From Lachnospiraceae bacterium (GTDB taxonomy: Bacteria; Bacillota; Clostridia; Lachnospirales; Lachnospiraceae), in assembly GCA_900753305.1 (NCBI GenBank), contig CAADYR010000123.1:1-22808 (forward strand): a stretch of DNA of 22,808 nt, given 5' to 3'. The notes under the pieces are model-generated. The model searched no databases. It saw only the letters and a program-made list of their open reading frames with translations, and was not told the origin of the DNA. Below are positions 22,194 through 22,808 of this stretch, in pieces; the stretch's first letter is position 1, and each line of letters starts with the position of its first letter. The position numbers and the translations under genes were made by a program.

Positions 22194-22808
22194 GTCGTTC
22201 CCCACGCGGGAACGTGGATTGAAATTTCCGACCCCCTCCCCTATGCCTGTCAGGTCCATGTCGTTCCCCACGCGGGAACGTGGATTGAAATCCCATAAGC
22301 TGTTGTACCATCTGCTGTGGGTTTCCGTCGTTCCCCACGCGGGAACGTGGATTGAAATAGAGTTTACAAGACCAGAACTTGAAAGCATCACTGGTCGTTC
22401 CCCACGCGGGAACGTGGATTGAAATGCAGTATTATAACCCACTTGCACAGGTGCAAAACGTCGTTCCCCACGCGGGAACGTGGATTGAAATTATCCTAAA
22501 ACCGAGATATCTCTCATGTGAAATAGTCGTTCCCCACGCGGGAACGTGGATTGAAATCGTATCTATCCCTGTCAGATTACTAAATCCTATAATGTCGTTC
22601 CCCACGCGGGAACGTGGATTGAAATACCATCCCAGACATCCCAAAGTCTTACAACATCCGTCGTTCCCCACGCGGGAACGTGGATTGAAATCACAGAGAA
22701 ACAGGCAGAAGAGGGAAACGGATTAGGTCGTTCCCCACGCGGGAACGTGGATTGAAATTGGTCTCCATCCAGTCAGCGCAAGCTTTCTCGTAGTCGTTCC
22801 CCACGCGG
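22194..22808 (+). CRISPR. Type I-C CRISPR array (nine full repeats, tenth cut by the window edge)
   Basis: The 32-nt repeat begins GTCGTTCCCC and ends GTGGATTGAAAT; inside it CGTTCCC and GGGAACG form a 7-bp stem with loop CACGC, followed by the 11-nt handle. Repeats start at 22194, 22260, 22327, 22394, 22460, 22526, 22594, 22660, 22727 and 22793 (the last only 16 nt). All nine complete copies look identical. The nine spacers are 34, 35, 35, 34, 34, 36, 34, 35 and 34 nt and all differ. The leader side is at the left, so the newest spacers are here. The array continues beyond the window. No spacer matched elsewhere in the window on inspection. Confidence 0.99.

Noticed and set aside
22189..22726. 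Open reading frames with repeated VVPHAGTWIE or SFPTRERGLK units on both strands.
   Set aside because: These are translations of the CRISPR repeats, not proteins.

Overview
The window looks like chromosomal DNA of a gut-type clostridium, most likely Lachnospiraceae. The basis is AT-rich intergenic DNA, strong AGGAGG-type ribosome sites, tightly packed and often overlapping genes, and protein sequences of clostridial character. No rRNA, tRNA or transposase was seen.

Region A (about 155-4950) is a co-directional run: a MATE exporter, a Nudix hydrolase, two half-size ChrA transporter subunits and a GH13 glycosidase, closed by a rho-independent terminator at 4921-4950. Several genes overlap by a few bases, so this is probably one transcript from the promoter at 155-183.

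Region B (about 4967-13700) is an eight-gene operon with a strong extended -10 promoter (5006-5034) and a terminator (13673-13700). It encodes a polar amino-acid ABC importer (lipoprotein, permease, ATPase), two proteins of the Xi-class GST / glutathionyl-hydroquinone reductase type (one carries a second, duplicated GST C-terminal domain), an amidohydrolase, a GNAT N-acetyltransferase and an M20 metallopeptidase. The combination of importer, N-acetyltransferase and M20 hydrolase resembles the Bacillus yxe and ytm operons for S-modified cysteines. Here the oxygen-dependent monooxygenase is absent and two GST-like thiol enzymes are present instead. I infer an anaerobic route for importing and breaking down thiol (S-)conjugates.

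Region C (13701-22808) is a complete type I-C CRISPR-Cas locus: cas3, cas5c, cas8c (with a likely internal start for Cas11c), cas7c, cas4, cas1, cas2, a leader and the first nine repeat-spacer units of an array that runs off the window. It is visibly more AT-rich than regions A and B.

The most striking item is upstream of cas3. A short minus-strand transcription unit (about 13946-14010) begins at its predicted start with a 25-nt mimic of the CRISPR repeat: a shortened stem-loop followed by a perfect copy of the 11-nt crRNA handle. The next 19 nt match the cas promoter at 17 of 19 positions. The target is preceded by the type I-C PAM TTC, and both mismatches fall at guide positions 6 and 12, the positions that type I effectors flip out and do not read. 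The target overlaps the predicted cas3 -35 box. This has every visible hallmark of a CRISPR-like regulatory RNA (CreR type) by which the I-C effector would repress its own operon.
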